Part shown: piece by piece, positions 5,208-6,643 of the stretch
How the letters are laid out: every line of letters begins with the position of its first letter
Position numbering within the stretch: position 1 is the stretch's first letter
From: Candidatus Methanoperedentaceae archaeon
GTDB lineage: Archaea > Halobacteriota > Methanosarcinia > Methanosarcinales > Methanoperedenaceae
DNA length: 6,643 nt
Direction of reading: 5' to 3'
Assembly (NCBI GenBank): GCA_027371625.1
Contig: DAHXMQ010000358.1
Location: forward strand, 1-6,643
Translations under genes and position numbers: made by a program
The notes under the pieces: model-generated
What the model saw: only the letters and a program-made list of their open reading frames with translations
The model's database searches: none
What the model was told of the DNA's origin: nothing

Positions 5208-6002
5208 TTAAACCACATTTTTCTCTTTAACCTCTTTATCAATAATTATTTTCAATTTATTTGTTGTTAATTCGCCAATTTCACTGAATATTGTTGCAAG
5301 TACAAGTTCATTTATTTTATTTTGTTTTGCTAATAACAACACCCTTGCATAAACTGAAATCGGTATTAAAAGGACATTATGTTCTTCAGCCGATTTTTTG
5401 GCATTTTCCTCAAAACCTGGTGTTCCGATAACGACTTTATGGGTATATTGGTTTGCCGGACATTTTTTTAGAACTTCTAGTGCAGAATCGGTACTAATTA
5501 ACTTTGTTAATTTAGTTGTTGATTTACATTCAATACAAAGCTTAAACTTCTCTCCTTCTATTGTTGATAAAGTTCTTCCTTTTGAATCTTTCAAATAACC
5601 TTCGAATTCGGGTTTACTAACTGATTGGTCATGAAATGGATTAACACTTAAGAAGGGTTCTAAGTTTTTTATTGAATCTTCTATAGCTAATTCGAACTGT
5701 TTTTCAGCAGTTTCAAATAGCCTATCAAATAAAGATAGTTCCATATCCAAGCTGAAAGCATGAATTTTTAATAGTTCTTTTTCTTGACTCTCTTTTGGTG
5801 ATTTTGCTTTTATTGCCCTTCTTTTCAGAGATATTGATAGGTCTTTGCCTATCATTCTACTTAATTCTCTAACGTCTTTACTAATTAAATCATCTACTGT
5901 ATTTATACCATTTTTCTCTAAATTTTTGAATGTATTTCTACTTCTTACTATTCCTAATTTAACTAATGGCACATGTTCTTTTTTTATTCCAAATAGAGTC
6001 AT
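5208..6002 (-). CDS. Restriction-endonuclease-like C-terminal part of a Ski2/Hel308-like helicase, split by an in-frame stop
   Basis: A 264-residue segment. Its beginning (residues ~1-55: KKEHVPLVKLGIVRSRNTFK, then LEKNGINTVDDLI) is a helix-hairpin-helix stretch like the C-terminal domain of Hel308/Ski2 helicases. After a helical linker (~64-115) comes a probable PD-(D/E)XK fold: an acidic PEFEGYLKD (131-139), then KLCIECKSTTKL with Glu158 and Lys160, then VVIGTPGFEENAKKSAEEHN and the hydrophobic LLIPISVYARVLLL. These resemble restriction-endonuclease-like domains that follow helicases in DNA-processing and defence proteins. The ATG at 6002 has no ribosome binding site, and the same frame is open back to a TAA at 6057-6059. 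Read across that TAA it joins the helicase piece, so this is probably not an independent gene. The DNA is far more AT-rich than ppsA. Confidence 0.62.
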   Translation of the reverse strand: MTLFGIKKEHVPLVKLGIVRSRNTFKNLEKNGINTVDDLISKDVRELSRMIGKDLSISLKRRAIKAKSPKESQEKELLKIHAFSLDMELSLFDRLFETAEKQFELAIEDSIKNLEPFLSVNPFHDQSVSKPEFEGYLKDSKGRTLSTIEGEKFKLCIECKSTTKLTKLISTDSALEVLKKCPANQYTHKVVIGTPGFEENAKKSAEEHNVLLIPISVYARVLLLAKQNKINELVLATIFSEIGELTTNKLKIIIDKEVKEKNVV

Positions 6003-6056
6003 ATATTGGAGATGTTCAAGTATTTCTTCAAATGTTTCATATAGTTTTATATCACT

Positions 6057-6643
6057 TTATTTTAGAATAATTCTTATCGTTCTTATCGTTCTAGCAAATA
6101 TTGGAGCTATCCTTTCCCCAATATCCGATGTTCCCCAGTAAGTTGAGTCTATGAGATTATTCTCAAATATTTCTTTATAGGTCTTCTCATTCATCCAATC
6201 GAGAATAACATTAACTGTATTAATTATTTTATCAATATCGTCTAATCTATTTATATTTGTAAATCCTAATTCTTCTCGAATTTTTTCACGTTCTGGAAAA
6301 AGATTACGTTTAGACCACATCCTTTCCCAATCGTTAAATTCGGGTGTCACACAAATAGACAATAAAATGTCTTTGAATAAGGTTTTATCAGCACTCCTAT
6401 CCTTAAATTTTTGCAGATTTCGTATAATTATATAAGCACTGATAGGTTGAATAATTTGTTTTGAAACACTTTCTCCAAAAGGTGTTAAGTTTAGTTGATC
6501 TTTATTTTTATTTAAAAACCCCATATTTTTGAGAGTAGATAAACTCAAATCGACTGGAATCTCCAAATCTTTCTTTTGTTTATTTTTTTGCACCCCAAAC
6601 AATGATTTATCAAGGATTCCAACAATCTCGCCTACTGATGGAT
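6057..6643 (-). CDS. Ski2/Hel308-like helicase, winged-helix and ratchet region; truncated by window edge and ended by in-frame TAA
   Basis: The minus-strand frame is open to the window edge, beyond the TTG at 6602, so the start and the motor domains lie outside. Before that TTG it reads SVGEIVGILDKSLFGVQ, then LSLSTLKNMGFLNKNKDQLN and LTPFGESVSKQIIQPISAYI. This is the winged-helix plus start of the ratchet domain seen in Hel308/Ski2 helicases (a short-helix-GF-...-LT-G--S----P pattern). The later DDIDKIINTVNVILDWMNEK matches the ratchet helices with the W-x-E segment. The stop TAA at 6057-6059 falls in the middle of the expected ratchet/HhH transition and is followed in frame by SDIKLYETFEEILEHLQYMT, which continues the family pattern. 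I read it as one gene with a nonsense codon, hence a pseudogene or a split protein; a sequencing error is possible. Confidence 0.62.
   Translation of the reverse strand, partial: PSVGEIVGILDKSLFGVQKNKQKKDLEIPVDLSLSTLKNMGFLNKNKDQLNLTPFGESVSKQIIQPISAYIIIRNLQKFKDRSADKTLFKDILLSICVTPEFNDWERMWSKRNLFPEREKIREELGFTNINRLDDIDKIINTVNVILDWMNEKTYKEIFENNLIDSTYWGTSDIGERIAPIFARTIRTIRIILK
6071..6092. repeat. 9-bp tandem repeat (TTCTTATCG x2 plus partial third unit)
   Basis: TTCTTATCG is present at 6071-6079 and 6080-6088, followed by TTCT. On the coding minus strand it encodes RTIRTIRI, so the duplication is in frame. It lies just 12 bp from the in-frame TAA of the interrupted helicase and looks like a slippage or short-duplication scar. 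Confidence 0.8.

Noticed and set aside
1..6643. CRISPR arrays, tRNA or rRNA genes.
   Set aside because: No regularly spaced direct repeats and no tRNA-like cloverleaf or rRNA sequence were seen on either strand.

Overview
This window looks archaeal, most like a methanogen or methane-oxidising relative in the Methanosarcinales (for example Methanoperedens-like). That placement is an inference from the archaeal-type phosphoenolpyruvate synthase, the stacked archaeal-style RelBE and MNT/HEPN pairs, the short rubredoxin and the G-rich ribosome binding sites. No rRNA or other phylogenetic marker is present to settle it.

Layout. Positions 3-2051 (+) hold the last ~680 codons of phosphoenolpyruvate synthase (ppsA), whose start lies outside the window. 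A PD-(D/E)XK-like nuclease gene overlaps its stop codon by 4 bp. Four tightly packed + strand genes follow (2592-3755): a RelB-like antitoxin, a RelE-family toxin, an MntA-type nucleotidyltransferase and a HepT-type HEPN RNase with an intact RX4HXY motif. Right after hepT is a decayed C-terminal piece of an IS66-like transposase (3766-3912).

The rest is on the minus strand. In transcription order from the right edge: the C-terminal part of a Ski2/Hel308-like helicase, interrupted by an in-frame TAA; its continuation with a helix-hairpin-helix segment and a restriction-endonuclease-like domain; a second MNT nucleotidyltransferase; a second, different HEPN protein; the C-terminal remnant of a methionine sulfoxide reductase B (msrB) with its catalytic Cys; and a complete 51-residue rubredoxin. 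The rubredoxin, the msrB remnant and the transposase remnant are short and easily missed.

Reading. The housekeeping parts are ppsA and the msrB-rubredoxin redox pair. Between and beside them is a defence/toxin-antitoxin island: three toxin-antitoxin-like modules, a small nuclease and a helicase-nuclease. The transposase scrap, the beheaded msrB and the interrupted helicase show that the locus has been rearranged by insertions and deletions. Base composition shifts visibly from GC-richer ppsA to very AT-rich DNA beyond about 5185, which supports separate acquisition of the right-hand part. The most system-like candidate is the minus-strand helicase/nuclease followed 23 bp later by MNT-HEPN, although the helicase appears broken in this copy.
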